This document shows, piece by piece, positions 10,812 to 21,450 of a stretch of DNA of 64,000 bases. A program made the position numbers and the translations under genes. Where the stretch lies: positions 124,001 to 188,000 of the forward strand of contig JBBHKE010001628.1 of NCBI GenBank assembly GCA_037447655.1. The letters run 5' to 3'. How positions within the stretch are numbered: position 1 is the stretch's first letter; the number at the start of each line of letters is the position of its first letter. Below the pieces are notes generated by a model, which was not told where the DNA came from, searched no databases, and saw only the letters and a list, made by a program, of their open reading frames with translations. Origin of the DNA: Zygnema cylindricum. Lineage: Eukaryota; Streptophyta; Zygnematophyceae; Zygnematales; Zygnemataceae.

Positions 10812-11228
10812 GTGTTTGAAAGTATGTGGACCCTTATAAGAATTTGGGGAGCCAACCCAGGCAATAACAACAAGAATATCCATAACGCTCAGGTTGAACA
10901 AGAGGAAAATGAGAGGAACGATGAGGAAAACGCATTTCCGAACGTGGAAGACAGTGAGGCGGAAATCAAAACCTCGGTAAACCCGGCGGCCATTGTGGAA
11001 GGGTTTTTTCCGTCCTCGGCCAATACTAGAGGACGTCTCTCCCACCGTAAAGTTCAACACGTGTCGACTAAGGCAACTCGGATGCGAGTAATAAATTGGA
11101 TGCTAAAGGACTATGAAAATAAAGATTCAGCTAATCTCATTCCAAGGACCATAAGGAAGTTTCTCGAGCATTTTACCGAAGTGTACGGAAGAAGTAAGCC
11201 ATTTTCTACCAAACGTTCTCCCATTTAA
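10812..11228 (+). CDS. Hypothetical protein or first exon, unrecognised
   Basis: A 138-residue open frame with an acidic Glu/Asn-rich stretch (residues 20-50) followed by a basic region and a helical end (ATRMRVINWMLKDY..., IRKFLEHFTEVYG). Codon use looks coding, unlike its surroundings. A possible splice donor (gaagaa|gtaagc) lies at about 11191, so the last ~12 residues may be intron and the gene may continue. I do not recognise a family. The helical end could be a DNA-binding or transposon-derived segment, but that is a guess. Confidence 0.4.
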   Translation: MFESMWTLIRIWGANPGNNNKNIHNAQVEQEENERNDEENAFPNVEDSEAEIKTSVNPAAIVEGFFPSSANTRGRLSHRKVQHVSTKATRMRVINWMLKDYENKDSANLIPRTIRKFLEHFTEVYGRSKPFSTKRSPI

Positions 11229-11581
11229 TAAATGATTTCGTTTCCTCCTTCCTTTTGTGTTATTATTCCCATTCACAATGCGTAGTTATATTTTAATTTT
11301 GTTGTGCTTTTAAATTATTTGTACAGTATTATTTTGGAACGTCGCCTTTCTCTCTCAAACTATACAGTGACTTCTCACTAACTCTCCATTAGTGCGTGTT
11401 TTTCTAGGTTGTCGACTACTATGCATTATTTTGTTATTTTTTAGTGTTGTTTTCCACGTGTCTTGCGATTTGCTTATGGCAACAGCGAACTAGCGATGAC
11501 ATGTCTTTGTCGCGGTGTATGCGACGATATCATGTCGTTGCTCAATGATGGGTATGACGAAATAATTAAATGGATGAGGAT
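11229..11581. other. Intergenic, nothing recognised
   Basis: No feature that I can support between the hypothetical ORF and the LTR fragment. Confidence 0.4.
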
Positions 11582-11815
11582 TGCAATTCTGTGTCCTGCA
11601 TTCGACTACAGAATTCAAGAAGCCTCTAGATAGTTTTTAACTAACCCACTTCAAGCCACAACCACTGCTGCCCAAAAAGGCAAACTGACAGTCTGACTCC
11701 ACCCCTTTGCAGCCTGGACTCCCTTGAGTCCGCAGCAAAAAGAATCACTGAAAACAGCCAACCAGCCGATAAATTATGAGCCGGCAAAAATGCCAATTTT
11801 ATACAAATCAGCAAA
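11582..11815 (-). repeat. Type-I LTR fragment (3' end, minus strand)
   Basis: Reading the minus strand it ends in ATG-CAG-GAC-ACA-GAA-TTG-CA, again with 20 bases from ATG to LTR end. Upstream (higher coordinates) it has the agaggcttc and ggactcaaggg(a)gtcc blocks typical of U5. It breaks off near 11815. Confidence 0.6.
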
Positions 11816-12300
11816 TATCGCAACCACTTCGAAAGCAAGGTTGTGGAACCTCCTTGCCTGAGGGCAAGGGAATTCCTCCAAAATAATGAAGATGCCGACA
11901 GTCAACAAGATAACATTTTCAACGAAGGGGGGATGAGCGGCAACGAGTTTTAAAGAGATTATATAATTGCCTATTGTTCTTTTCTTTTTATATATAAGTT
12001 TGGGAATGGTAGTTTAATTATAGAGTGGGAAACGCGGTTAAACTTGTGCTAGATTAATGTAGACAGTTGATAGAGTCCAATATTCATTGACTTCAGAGCA
12101 TAAAACATATTTAGTATCTGTGTATGGTTTTTTTATGGGATAATACAATTTCGGTTTTTATGAAATTCTCGTGTCTTGTATATCGTGGAATTTGATGTGT
12201 TTTTATAAATTCTTATGTATTTACCTTCAGATGTTGTTAATTTGGTGTTCAAAATTTTAGTGTGCTTCTAATATGAAATTATATATTTTGTTGCAATGTA
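11816..12300. other. Intergenic, nothing recognised
   Basis: AT-rich sequence. No gene or repeat that I can support. Confidence 0.4.
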
Positions 12301-12725
12301 CATCCTACCCTATTCAGCGACGACTATGCTTCGTCGTTTGTTCATCGTCCTTCTCGAAAATTGATAGATTGTTGGTTTCCTAAACAACATATACATAAAG
12401 TAATGTTTGCCCTTTCAGCGAAGAAAACTTGTCATCGCAGGATGGAAATTCAACGGCTAAAAACTTTCTTATCATATCCAACAAAGCAGAGGCTGTGTCG
12501 TCGCTAAATGGAAATCCAGCGACGAAACAACTTCATCATCATCTCCGAGAGTACAAAGGGTATTTTGTCGCTAAACGGAAATCTAGCGACAAAACAATTT
12601 TCTCATCGTCTCGGAAAAAACAAAGAGTTTAAATTCGCAGATTTCAAAATATAGAAACCTTTGTTACTATGTTTTTGTCTCTTTGAATTGCCTTTCAGCG
12701 GCGAGGTTGTTTCGTCGCTGGTTCA
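12301..12725. repeat. Cluster of TCGTCGCTA / TAGCGACGA motifs
   Basis: At least five copies in both orientations: cagcgacgac..gtcgt (12316), cagcgaagaa..catcgcagg (12417), tcgtcgctaaatggaaat..agcgacgaaac (12498), tcgctaaacggaaat..agcgac (12570) and cagcggcgag..gtcgctgg (12697). Such clustered inverted motifs are known as subterminal repeats of plant DNA transposons. No transposase is visible. Confidence 0.5.
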
Positions 12726-14140
12726 TGAAGTTTCTATCATATTACATGGGTATTATTATATTAAAGACCAAATAAGAGGTTTTTTCATGTATAAAAAAAA
12801 CACATAAAAACTAGACAATAACCATTAAAACAATAGTGAAAAATCAAACCAAAGTTTTCCGGATAGGACAAGCAAAGATGAAGAAAGATACGCGGTGAGA
12901 AATAAAATAAAAAAGTCATATTTGTAGCATATACATATGATTCACAAACGAAAAAATGCCAAGAACATATAATATATGTAAATACGATAGTGTCATCGAT
13001 TCAACATGAAAGCAATTTAAAAAACACACAATGAAAAAAAATATATAAAAAGTTGACATGTATAAAATCATTCATTAACATCAATGGGAGTAGAAGTACT
13101 CAATTTATATATTTCATGATAAACTATTTTTACAAAGTTAAACTAAAACAAAAAATTATCTAAGGCATATTAATCTACAATAGTCAACAAAGCTCTAAAT
13201 AGTATTGAATTCCTAACGTTTCTTCTTCTACCTCATAAATCCTCTTTACAGAATATTAAAACCTTCATATTTTATACACACTAACTAAGTATCAACGATT
13301 TGTGTTAACAAATATAGATCCATGAAAGGCTCTTCACGGTATAATCCAAGCACTTTCGTACGCTCGAATACCTTCAATATGGTATTTTCTTCTTCCTTAC
13401 GATCGTTTGGGTGCTCTTCAATACAAAAGACACTCGGATATAAGTTCATACTCGATGACAATTTAAGATACACAAAAGAGACAAAGATAACAGATTAGTA
13501 GGGGGTATATGGGCTTGACAACTATAACACAAAAAAGAGGGACAGGGGGAGAGACTAAAGAAGTGTGCCTTATTCGGAGATGGCAATGAAATGTATGGAG
13601 ACATAGCGACATAGTGATGGTGGATGGTTAACGACCAAGGAGATAAATAAAGCGTAGGGGCGAGAAGGGAGATAATATAGAAGAGGGAGTGACAAAAATT
13701 AAAGGAGGGCACGAGAAACAGAAGTAGGGGGAAATGATAAATGATAGATTGAAAGAGTTAGATAACAGGATGGAGAGCAATGATGAGAGGGAAACAAGTG
13801 TCAAATGATGAGCAAATATTCAAGAGGGAAGAAGGGAAAATTTACCGATAAGGTAGTGAGGGACGAAATAAGCGGGACACAAAACGAAAAAGAGAGTAAA
13901 ATGGGGAAAAGGCGAGTCAGAACGAAAAACAAAGAGAGGATATGAGATAGAATGAGGGAGAGAGAGTGGGAAGAAGAGAGAGAGAGAGAGAAGAGTAAGG
14001 AAACGGAATGGGAAAAAATGTGGGAGACGGACAATTAGTAGAGGGAGAGGTTAAGAAATAAAGAGGAAGAGAGAATGAAGGAGGAAGAATAAGGAGGTAG
14101 AGAGCGCAAGAGAGATGAATAAACATGCTGAGCTGCGCAC
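12726..14140. other. AT-rich then GA-rich low-complexity sequence
   Basis: 12726-13450 is AT-rich without features. About 13500-14130 is strongly purine-rich on the plus strand (runs of aggg, gaga; an (ag)n tract near 13966-13992). The apparent minus-strand ORFs are Leu/Ser/Pro-rich translations of this composition. Confidence 0.6.
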
Positions 14141-14790
14141 TTACCAATGATTTCCTAATAATCCCAGAAAAATGTAGCGATGATGTTGGCTCGGACTTCC
14201 TTGTTGTTCCGCCATATTACAGTCTACCCTACTACTGTTGTAAACCCTTAAAGAGGTATAGATTACTAGATGCTGCAAGACTAAGCGAGGCGCTAGGGCG
14301 ATGATCCGCATCTTGCCCAAAAAATGGCGACGTCGTGTAAAAATGGATCTGCGAGATTCAAAAGCCTTCCACCGGAAAATGAGGACGTGGTTGGGAATTC
14401 TCTCACCACATAATCTTATTTTTGTGTTTTGTCCGCATATGCCGTTGGTTTGTTATCACTTCTCGTTTTCAAGGCGTCGCGTTTTTTCAATTCTAAATTC
14501 AGTAACTTCACTCTAATATTTACACAATATGACACTAATTTGTTGTCGTTTTGTGAAACATAACCTATTTTAAAGTCAAAATTAACTCTAATAAGCGTCT
14601 ATTTTTTTCAAAGGTCTGGTATTATCGTTATGTCCACTTTTGACCCTTTAATAGTGTCAACATATACTCTATTACTCTCACATGTTCTCAAATAGAGTTA
14701 AAAAGGCACCGTATTACACTTAACATTCCGCGACTATCAACATGAGTAAGTATGAAACACTACGTTTACGTAACATGGACAGTTTTTAGC
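14141..14790. other. Intergenic, nothing recognised
   Basis: Contains a 71-residue open frame (14301-14516) with no support as a gene. Nothing else seen. Confidence 0.35.
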
Positions 14791-15150
14791 ATGTGCACAT
14801 GTTATCCATTCACACTGTCAGACACGAAAACGAACGTCTTAAGGTATGCGAACGCCTATTTTACAAACTCGACTCCGCTATTTTTCTAAACGCAGATTTG
14901 TATGCGACCGACATAAGTTAACCACAATTTCCGTACGGATTTCGGCAACGAAGTACACTGTTGTACGACCAAAATAATTCCGTACACCACACTATTCACG
15001 AAACAAGTACGGTAAAACCATTGACGCTAATTTACAAGAACCGTAATTAACGTCAAAGATAAATTGGATTCATTCACTGTATTTCGGGTATCAATGTCAA
15101 AATTTTGGCGTGCCGATATAGCGTACATAAGGCTAATAACGATTCACGGT
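14791..15150. repeat. Dispersed repeat, member of the 'attcgcggtgtac' family
   Basis: Contains a gtacaccacactattc block and ends with cgattcacggtgta (15138-15151). These blocks recur at 15740-15920, 22840-22870 and 24220-24410. Confidence 0.45.
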
Positions 15151-15151
15151 G

Positions 15152-15412
15152 TAGTATATAGAACGTGCCGCTCGGAGAAGATGTCGGTGAGATGTCGGTG
15201 AGGCTGCCGAACCCTACGTGGTTAGTTCATTTCCTCGCGGTTCGCAATATTGTCGGAGACTGTTCCGCTCCCCGAAGAGGCGGAATCCGATTGGTCTGGT
15301 TTCCCAATACCTGGGAGGCTCTTGTAGCCCCAAACTTGTCGGGCCCGCTTTCCGAGCGTCTTGGAGGCTCCCGTACCCGCCATTTATCGACATTTGTGAC
15401 CTTCCTAAAACA
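15152..15412. other. GC-rich block bounded by two MITE-like ends
   Basis: About 260 bases with clearly higher GC than the AT-rich surroundings, open in several frames (89 residues at 15165-15434 on plus). It lies exactly between a repeat end (cgattcacggtgta, left) and the opposite-facing end tacaccgcgcatcg (right). It holds a doubled gagatgtcggt. It may be a captured or leftover gene piece; I do not recognise the protein. Confidence 0.35.
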
Positions 15413-15560
15413 GTACACCGCGCATCGTAATTAGAGTAATGAAAAAATTAGAGTAAAAAAAGAGAAAAAAATAATTAGAGTAACTTACTCTAATTTATGT
15501 GATAGAACTGTTTCAGAAAGGAATTTACTCTAATTAATGCGGTGTACTCTAATTTGGCAA
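15413..15560. repeat. Small palindromic MITE-like element
   Basis: tacaccgcgcatcgtaattagagtaa (positions 15415-15440) is mirrored by its inverted form ttactctaattaatgcggtgta (~15532-15553). The ends tacaccgc/gcggtgta match as an 8-bp terminal inverted repeat. The inside is made of ttagagtaa units. It has no coding capacity. Confidence 0.5.
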
Positions 15561-15589
15561 GTTAATATCCTCTACTGTAAATAAGGTAT

Positions 15590-15925
15590 TCGTACAGAAT
15601 CTGACAAAACGTACAGTTTATCGTCACTATGACGTTTTCACTACGCGGATTGTTTAAACGCAGTTACATGATAATGGCCTGTATTAAATCATTATTTGTA
15701 CTTTTTTATATATAAAAGTACAATTTTGCACGGACGGACGTCATCCGTACTCCACACTATTTAAAACGAACATATATTAGAATTAAAAACGCTAATTAAA
15801 CCTTACCTTAAATAGTATAATGAAAAAATTAGAATCATTTACTCTATTTGATGTGATAGAGTCGAAATTTCGAGCGACCGAATTAGAGTAATTTACTCTA
15901 ATTACGATTCGCGGTGTACTGTACA
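15590..15925 (+). repeat. ~330-bp dispersed repeat (copy 1)
   Basis: Shares, in order, attatttgtactttt, ccacactatttaaaacg, accttaccttaaatagtata, tagagtcgaaatttcg and attacgattcgcggtgtac with the reverse complement of 24200-24510. It has no coding capacity. Confidence 0.55.
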
Positions 15926-16199
15926 GTATACGGAAAGGGCTCTCCGTGGCGTTCAATACTTTAAGTCAAATCAGGCTGATACGAAAGTAATGATTGACAG
16001 CAAATGTGAAAAGCGTACAAAACTGTTGAGGATCAATTTCTCGGTATCGTAACTCGTAACATTCTTGAATTCGTATCTTTTGGCGTCAGCTGTTCTAACT
16101 TCTACCTGCCCGGGTTTCTTCTGTCGGATGGCAGTTTTGCCGGTTACGGATGAGTTACGGATATGTGCCTGCCTTGGTAAATGCCTTCTCTAAACGTGC

Positions 16200-16460
16200 C
16201 AGAAAAAATGTAGCCTGCCATCAACAAAGAGAGAAACCTTTTTTAAATCTACTGTACTGGACAAAACTGTCTGGGTCAATAGGAAATACACGTGTGGGGT
16301 CTTCAATGATTGATGTCACTCCTGGAAATCCTGCTCTCTCATGTTGTACCCTACACAGACAATTGCTGGGAAATGCTGCAACATAATCTATATGGAAAAA
16401 GTCAGTAACCTCTGGACGTACTCCTTTTTGGCGGATTGGGATAGTCTGTAAACCTGAGTT
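16200..16460 (-). pseudogene. Coding-like fragment, unrecognised
   Basis: On the minus strand an open stretch of about 75 codons without its own ATG runs from ~16455 to ~16225 (motifs RPEVTDFFHIDYVAAFPS, VFPIDPDSFVQYSRFKK). It ends in one TGA and continues in frame with LARLEKAFTKAGTYP. The amino-acid make-up looks like real protein. A possible 3' splice site (tttacag) precedes it near 16446. It may be an exon of a larger or decayed gene. I cannot name the family. Confidence 0.35.
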
Positions 16461-17802
16461 TAATTAGGATCTTTATCATCGACCAAAAACATGTTGGATG
16501 TTTGTACGGACACGTTGGAACGAGAGGAACACTTTGCTGAGAGAAAAAAGTAGTGGTGAACATCGTATCGGGATGATGATGCCGATATCTACCGGTGTCG
16601 ACATTCTCGATTCAAATGACATAAAATTACTTCGCGGCTCAACTATGAGATACCATACCAAGGTCATAATCATTATTAAGCAACACAAAGTATCTTATCG
16701 CCACATCGTGTAAGAAACATCCAGCATGCTATCAAGAGCGAGCTAATGAGCATTAGAGAACTTTATCGATTAGCCAATATATTGGTATGCACTGGGGCAC
16801 GATACGAGTGTTGCTTATCGTAATTCGCGTTGCTTGATGCACTCTGTACAATTTTAATTAAACAAAAAGATATAAAAACGGGTTTTTTTAAGGTTAAAGT
16901 CTTTAGCTTTCAAACTAAGACTTCTTTGGAGGTCACGAACGCATTATAATTTGTTCATTTTTATTTTTTATACGTGTAACATACATCTCAAGTTTTTATC
17001 GCAAAGATTTGCTTATGGCTTAAACTTATTAACGTATTAAAGTTGCTTTGCAGTTATACAATTCGATATATGCCATTTCAGGGGCGTTTAGGGTGTGATA
17101 AGCTACTTGAAACAATGTTTAAGGGTTTTTTGTCGTGTTTGCTCTTTCACATAATTTTTAGTATTGCGTATCAAGTAATTTCCTATCGAGATGAGTTCAA
17201 TATTGATATATCAAAATATGTAACGGTGAGCTGACCTTAGAGATATTCCTCCAAAACCAACAAAAAAAACGGGATGTACTTGGTAGGGGGTGGGTGTCCG
17301 TGCAACTACTATGCAAAAACAAAGTACGGAAAAAATATAGAAATAAAGTAAGAAAACAAAACGTTAAAGTATCGCCGAGAAAGGGATGGGGGGTTGTTTT
17401 GTTGTTATAGTCCAATCTGAACCATTTTACAAGGGTATCGAGATAGTTTTCGACCCGACGACTTAACGCGGTATACCGTAAGTTTATCGCGATATTCGCA
17501 TAATCGGTAAATCGAGTCGATACATCGATTATTGCTATGTCAAAAGTATGTATCGAGAATTGACAAGAGTTTATAGATACGCAATTATAATTTGTACTAT
17601 TTAGGTGGAAAAAAACATTAATTTAATCAAACCACTTGCAACAACATAAGGTGCACATGTCAGAAAAATATTATATTTCGTTAGTATAATTGAGACAGCG
17701 CAGAAATACAAAAAATAGAAAAGGGAAATCACGTAATGAAAAACAACAAGACCCAACACAAGTACAAAAACTTGCGGTTACATATCGATATGGAACATTA
17801 CA
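16461..17802. other. Intergenic, nothing recognised
   Basis: AT-rich sequence with short random open frames. I can support no gene, RNA or clear repeat. Confidence 0.4.
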
Positions 17803-18342
17803 TTGTTAAGTGATATTCCATCCATAACTTTGATTTAACCTTGAGTTTTTCTGATCTAAGTGTAAAAGGATCACTAAATTGCACACGGCTTACAAAGTTA
17901 TTGCACAGCGGAAGCATTCACCATTAATCACATATAAAACATTCACAGATCACATCGGCCAATACACAATTATATTATGCCGAAGCTATTCTGTACATAA
18001 ATTCTCACACTTAATCTCTTACTAATCTCTTACAAAAAATTAACCATGTCTAACTACTACCTTAGTATACATAACACACAAAAGACTTTAGAATACACGG
18101 CACGGAAAACGTGCCTCTCAAACACCTCACTACAATTTAACAACTGGCAGCAAGACTGAAACAGTGTGCTGGTCCGCACACGCGGTACCAAGCAACACTA
18201 CGAACCAAAACAACCGTATAACAAACATACGTTGGTACAGAAACAACAAATATACGTGACGCAAATCGATACACAAAACTTAGACGCTTAAACGAATAGC
18301 AAACCGATTTGCTTAAATCCCGATTCCACCAATGTCTTAACA
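17803..18342 (-). repeat. 3' LTR of the second copia lineage (540 bp)
   Basis: The ends form a perfect 7-bp inverted repeat, tgttaag (17803) and cttaaca (18342). On its high-coordinate side lies a purine tract on the minus strand (rc of ttctccctcttatt, 18343-18356), the expected PPT. This LTR shares no sequence with types I and II and has no gag ATG/primer-site arrangement in view. The flank ttaca (17798-17802) would be the target duplication; its partner is not in the window. Confidence 0.6.
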
Positions 18343-18356
18343 TTCTCCCTCTTATT

Positions 18357-20770
18357 GTGGAATACTCTCTCACTTCACAGCAAGCCTAGCTTAGGCCTAC
18401 CTCTTACAAAGACATCCTGCATAGTTGGCTTAGTAAGCATGTCAGCTGCTTGCTCTAGAGTAGGAACAAAGACAAATTCAAGTTTCTTCTCTCTCACTAA
18501 ATCTCGAATAAAATGCCACTGAATTTTGATATGTTTAGTCCTTTTATGAAATACAGGATTTCTGATCAGTGCCATATAACCCATGCTATCAGAAAATACT
18601 TTCATACATCCAAATGAAATGCCTTACTCTCCGAGCATTTCTTTCACCCAAACTGCAACTTTGACGCATGACATGCTGACATATATTCGGCCTGTGTAGA
18701 GCTTAGGGCCATAATCGGCTGGAGCCTGAACTCCATGATATAGCAACTCCACCGAATATAAATATATATTCAGAAGTTGATTTTTCGGTATCATAATCTC
18801 CTCCCCAATCCGCATCACATATTCGGCCTGTGTATAGCTTAAGGCCACAATCGGCTGGAGCCTGGAACTCCATGATATAAATGCATATCCGGAAGTTGAT
18901 TTTCCGGGATCATAATCTCCTCCCCATTCCGCATCACAGTAGCCAAAACATTCCAAATCTTCATTTGATTGAAACACCGCTCCGAGACTGATCGTGCCAA
19001 CCTAATAACGGAAGATACGTTTCACCGCCTTCGAATACGATTTCTTTCGTGCTTGGCAATGCTTGCTGACAAAAGAAACTGCAGCACAAACAGCAGCAGA
19101 AATATCTGAACGCGTTCCCACACTCAAATACATCAAACTGCCGATTGCTTCCCGATATGACACATTAACCGTCTCCAAATTTTCCAACTTATAATATTGC
19201 ACTTTCGGATCTTAAGGAGTCGAAAGTGGTTTAGCATCAGACATAGAAAATCGTGCTAAAACCTCTTTGCAATATTGCTAATGACCGAGCTTGATGCATC
19301 CAGATGCATCGCGAATAACTTCAATTGTTAAAATATATTTGACTTCTCCGAATCCGTCACTTTAAAATGTTGTCGCATAAATGCCTTTAAATCCATGATC
19401 AAAATGAATCTATCCGAAGTCATGATGAAGTCATCAACATAATGAAAATATCACTTGATTCTCACCTTCACCATTCACATAAACACTGGAATTCGACGTA
19501 GACAGAACAAAACCGAAATCAATTAACACTTTATGAAGTCTCAAATACCACGTTATCGGGGCTTGCTTGAGCCGATATAAAGACTTCTGAAGTCTCCACA
19601 CAATACCAGGTTGAGAAGCCACCCCCTCCAGAACTTTCATATATACTTTCTCTTTAAGCTCACCATTCAATAAAGCAGTCTCCACATCCATTTGATCGAT
19701 GTGTTTCTTACTAGCGGTTGCCAAGGCCACAATTATTCTCAAAGAATCAAACATAACGACGGGAGCATAGGTTTCAGTATAATAAACCCCCCCTCGCTGC
19801 TGAAACCCTTTACACACCAATCTCGTTTTATACTTTATCACCTCACCAGACGCACCTGTCTTTGTCTTGAATACCCATTTGGCGTCAATAGCTTTCTTAC
19901 CTGATGGTAATTTTTACCTCTTAAGAACTCCGATTATCAACAATTGATTTATATTATTTTTCCCAAGCAAACTTCCACTTAGTTTCCCACTCACTAGAAT
20001 TGTGAGCCTCCGAATAAGATTGAGGATCTTCGGAACTAGAAATTGTGTCGTTAAAGTAATTAGAGTTCGAAACATCTCCACCAAGCCGATCATATGATAA
20101 TCTGGCCGATTTCTTTCCCTTCGTCTCACGAGTACTTCACCAAACCACAGTCACATCTTCTTCTTTGTCATTTTCTTCCCTTGCTGACGGTAAGCTACCT
20201 TTTGATTTAAATATGGACTGATTTCTTACTGAAGACCAAAAACTCAAAATCCCATCACTTCGGACATCGGAATCTGATTTTTGAATTGGAACAAACTGAT
20301 CGAACTTCACTTTGGTAAGAGGAAATTCTTCCTCATTGGAATCCGATTCCTGCAAATCCGAATTTTCTTCCACTTCATGTTTCTCTTCGAAATCTAAATC
20401 CTTTTGTACTTTCCCAGCCGATTCCGTTTCGGATTTAAGATCCTCGTGGAAATCAACATTCCGAGATTCAATCACCGCTCTCTTACTCGGACCATACACA
20501 CATTACAGGCTCCCTTTGGTGCTATGCCCCACAAAGATTCCCGTCCAACTCCTTGCAGAAAATTTCCCCGTCCTTTGTGTACGATCAACATAGACGGTTG
20601 CCTTACATCCTTGAATGCGTAAGTGCCGAACGGACGACAAAATCCCACTCCACAACTCATCCAGGGTCTTGTCGCCCGAAATTGCAATCAACTGCCAGTT
20701 GCAAATGTAATTGGTGGTGAGAATGGCATCTTCCCACAAGAATAAATTTTGCCCACTACTATGTATCATG
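18357..20770 (-). pseudogene. Pol (integrase C-end, RT, RNase H) of a second copia lineage
   Basis: Reading from 20770 downwards: the end of integrase (WTGIFVGHSTKG-like, 20503-20769) and an acidic linker (20137-20499). Next comes RT with LVCKGFQQRGGVYYTETYAPVV, QMDVETALLNG and YRLKQAP (19434-19841); the catalytic YVDD block is disrupted by a shift near 19430. RNase H pieces follow (CDAEWGGD near 18940, HIKIQWHFIRD and ADMLTK near 18430). Several stops and frameshifts, plus a ~125-bp internal duplication, make it non-functional. Motif wording differs from elements A-H, so it belongs to another copia clade. Everything upstream of integrase is lost at the gap. Confidence 0.75.
18660..18935. repeat. 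~130-bp tandem duplication inside RNase H
   Basis: The segment 'tattcggcctgtgta...tcctccccaatccgcatcaca' is present twice with scattered differences (about 18680-18820 and 18822-18935). It doubles part of the RNase H region. Confidence 0.6.
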
Positions 20771-20966
20771 NNNNNNNNNNNNNNNNNNNNNNNNNNNNNN
20801 NNNNNNNNNNNNNNNNNNNNNNNNNNNNNNNNNNNNNNNNNNNNNNNNNNNNNNNNNNNNNNNNNNNNNNNNNNNNNNNNNNNNNNNNNNNNNNNNNNNN
20901 NNNNNNNNNNNNNNNNNNNNNNNNNNNNNNNNNNNNNNNNNNNNNNNNNNNNNNNNNNNNNNNNNN
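20771..20966. other. Assembly gap (196 N)
   Basis: Unresolved bases separate the copia integrase end on the left from the left mirror arm on the right. The mirrored sequence runs right up to this gap. Confidence 0.99.
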
Positions 20967-21119
20967 CTCTTTTAAGGCTCAGAACAACGAGCCTGATTTA
21001 TATTTTCTCTTAGTAACATTGTAACGTCATTGTCGTTAGTCAATAGTAAAGTTAAGAGAAAATTTTAAACTTTGCTGGAAGTAGACAGAGAAGTGAGGAG
21101 AGGATGAGAGAGGAGGGGA
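20967..21119. repeat. Left arm of a perfect 153-bp mirror repeat
   Basis: Read left to right, this arm equals 21298-21450 read right to left, base for base, without complementing (position p pairs with 42417-p; checked through the full arm, e.g. ctcttttaaggctcagaac at both ends). It is therefore neither a direct nor an inverted repeat. Confidence 0.9.
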
Positions 21120-21138
21120 CAGTGAGGAGAGGAGTAGA

Positions 21139-21252
21139 ACCATAGGTGATTACAAGCTGTGCTTCAGGTTTGTATGAATCAATAACATCAGGAATAATCT
21201 TCCAGTGCTCAAGACGCGAGATCAGATTGTGCTCAACTTGGTGAGAAGCCAT
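21139..21252 (-). CDS. PEBP-family protein, N-terminal exon only
   Basis: 38 codons from ATG 21252 (M-A-S-H-Q-V-E-H...) carry the signature of the phosphatidylethanolamine-binding protein family N-terminus: a helix, then K-I-I-P-D-V-I-D-S-Y-P-like wording and L-V-I-T-Y-G, where family members run into the first beta strand. PEBP proteins bind anionic phospholipid head groups and regulate kinases or, in plants, flowering. The rest of the protein (the DPDxP and GxHR motifs) is absent. After Gly38 the frame runs into CT-rich sequence, probably an intron or the artefactual mirror arm 19 bases on. The exon lies wholly inside the unique 178-bp core between the mirror arms. Confidence 0.5.
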
Positions 21253-21297
21253 GGCTATACTTTTTGTGAGTTTGTAGGTGCGTTGAGCGAGAAGGAG

Positions 21298-21450
21298 AGG
21301 GGAGGAGAGAGTAGGAGAGGAGTGAAGAGACAGATGAAGGTCGTTTCAAATTTTAAAAGAGAATTGAAATGATAACTGATTGCTGTTACTGCAATGTTAC
21401 AATGATTCTCTTTTATATTTAGTCCGAGCAACAAGACTCGGAATTTTCTC
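21298..21450. repeat. Right arm of the perfect 153-bp mirror repeat
   Basis: Exact reversal of 20967-21119. As it lies upstream of the PEBP start codon, with CT-rich 5'-UTR-like sequence on the minus strand, this arm is the likelier original and the arm next to the gap the likelier copy. Confidence 0.9.

Noticed and set aside
13446-14147. Three overlapping minus-strand ORFs (76-88 residues)
   Set aside because: They translate a purine-rich low-complexity stretch into Leu/Ser/Pro-rich strings with no domain; composition explains the lack of stops.
20967-21450. First read as terminal inverted repeats of a Pack-type transposon carrying a PEBP exon
   Set aside because: The arms are not reverse complements. 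Writing out the reversed strand showed exact identity without complementing, so no transposon-type inverted repeat exists here.
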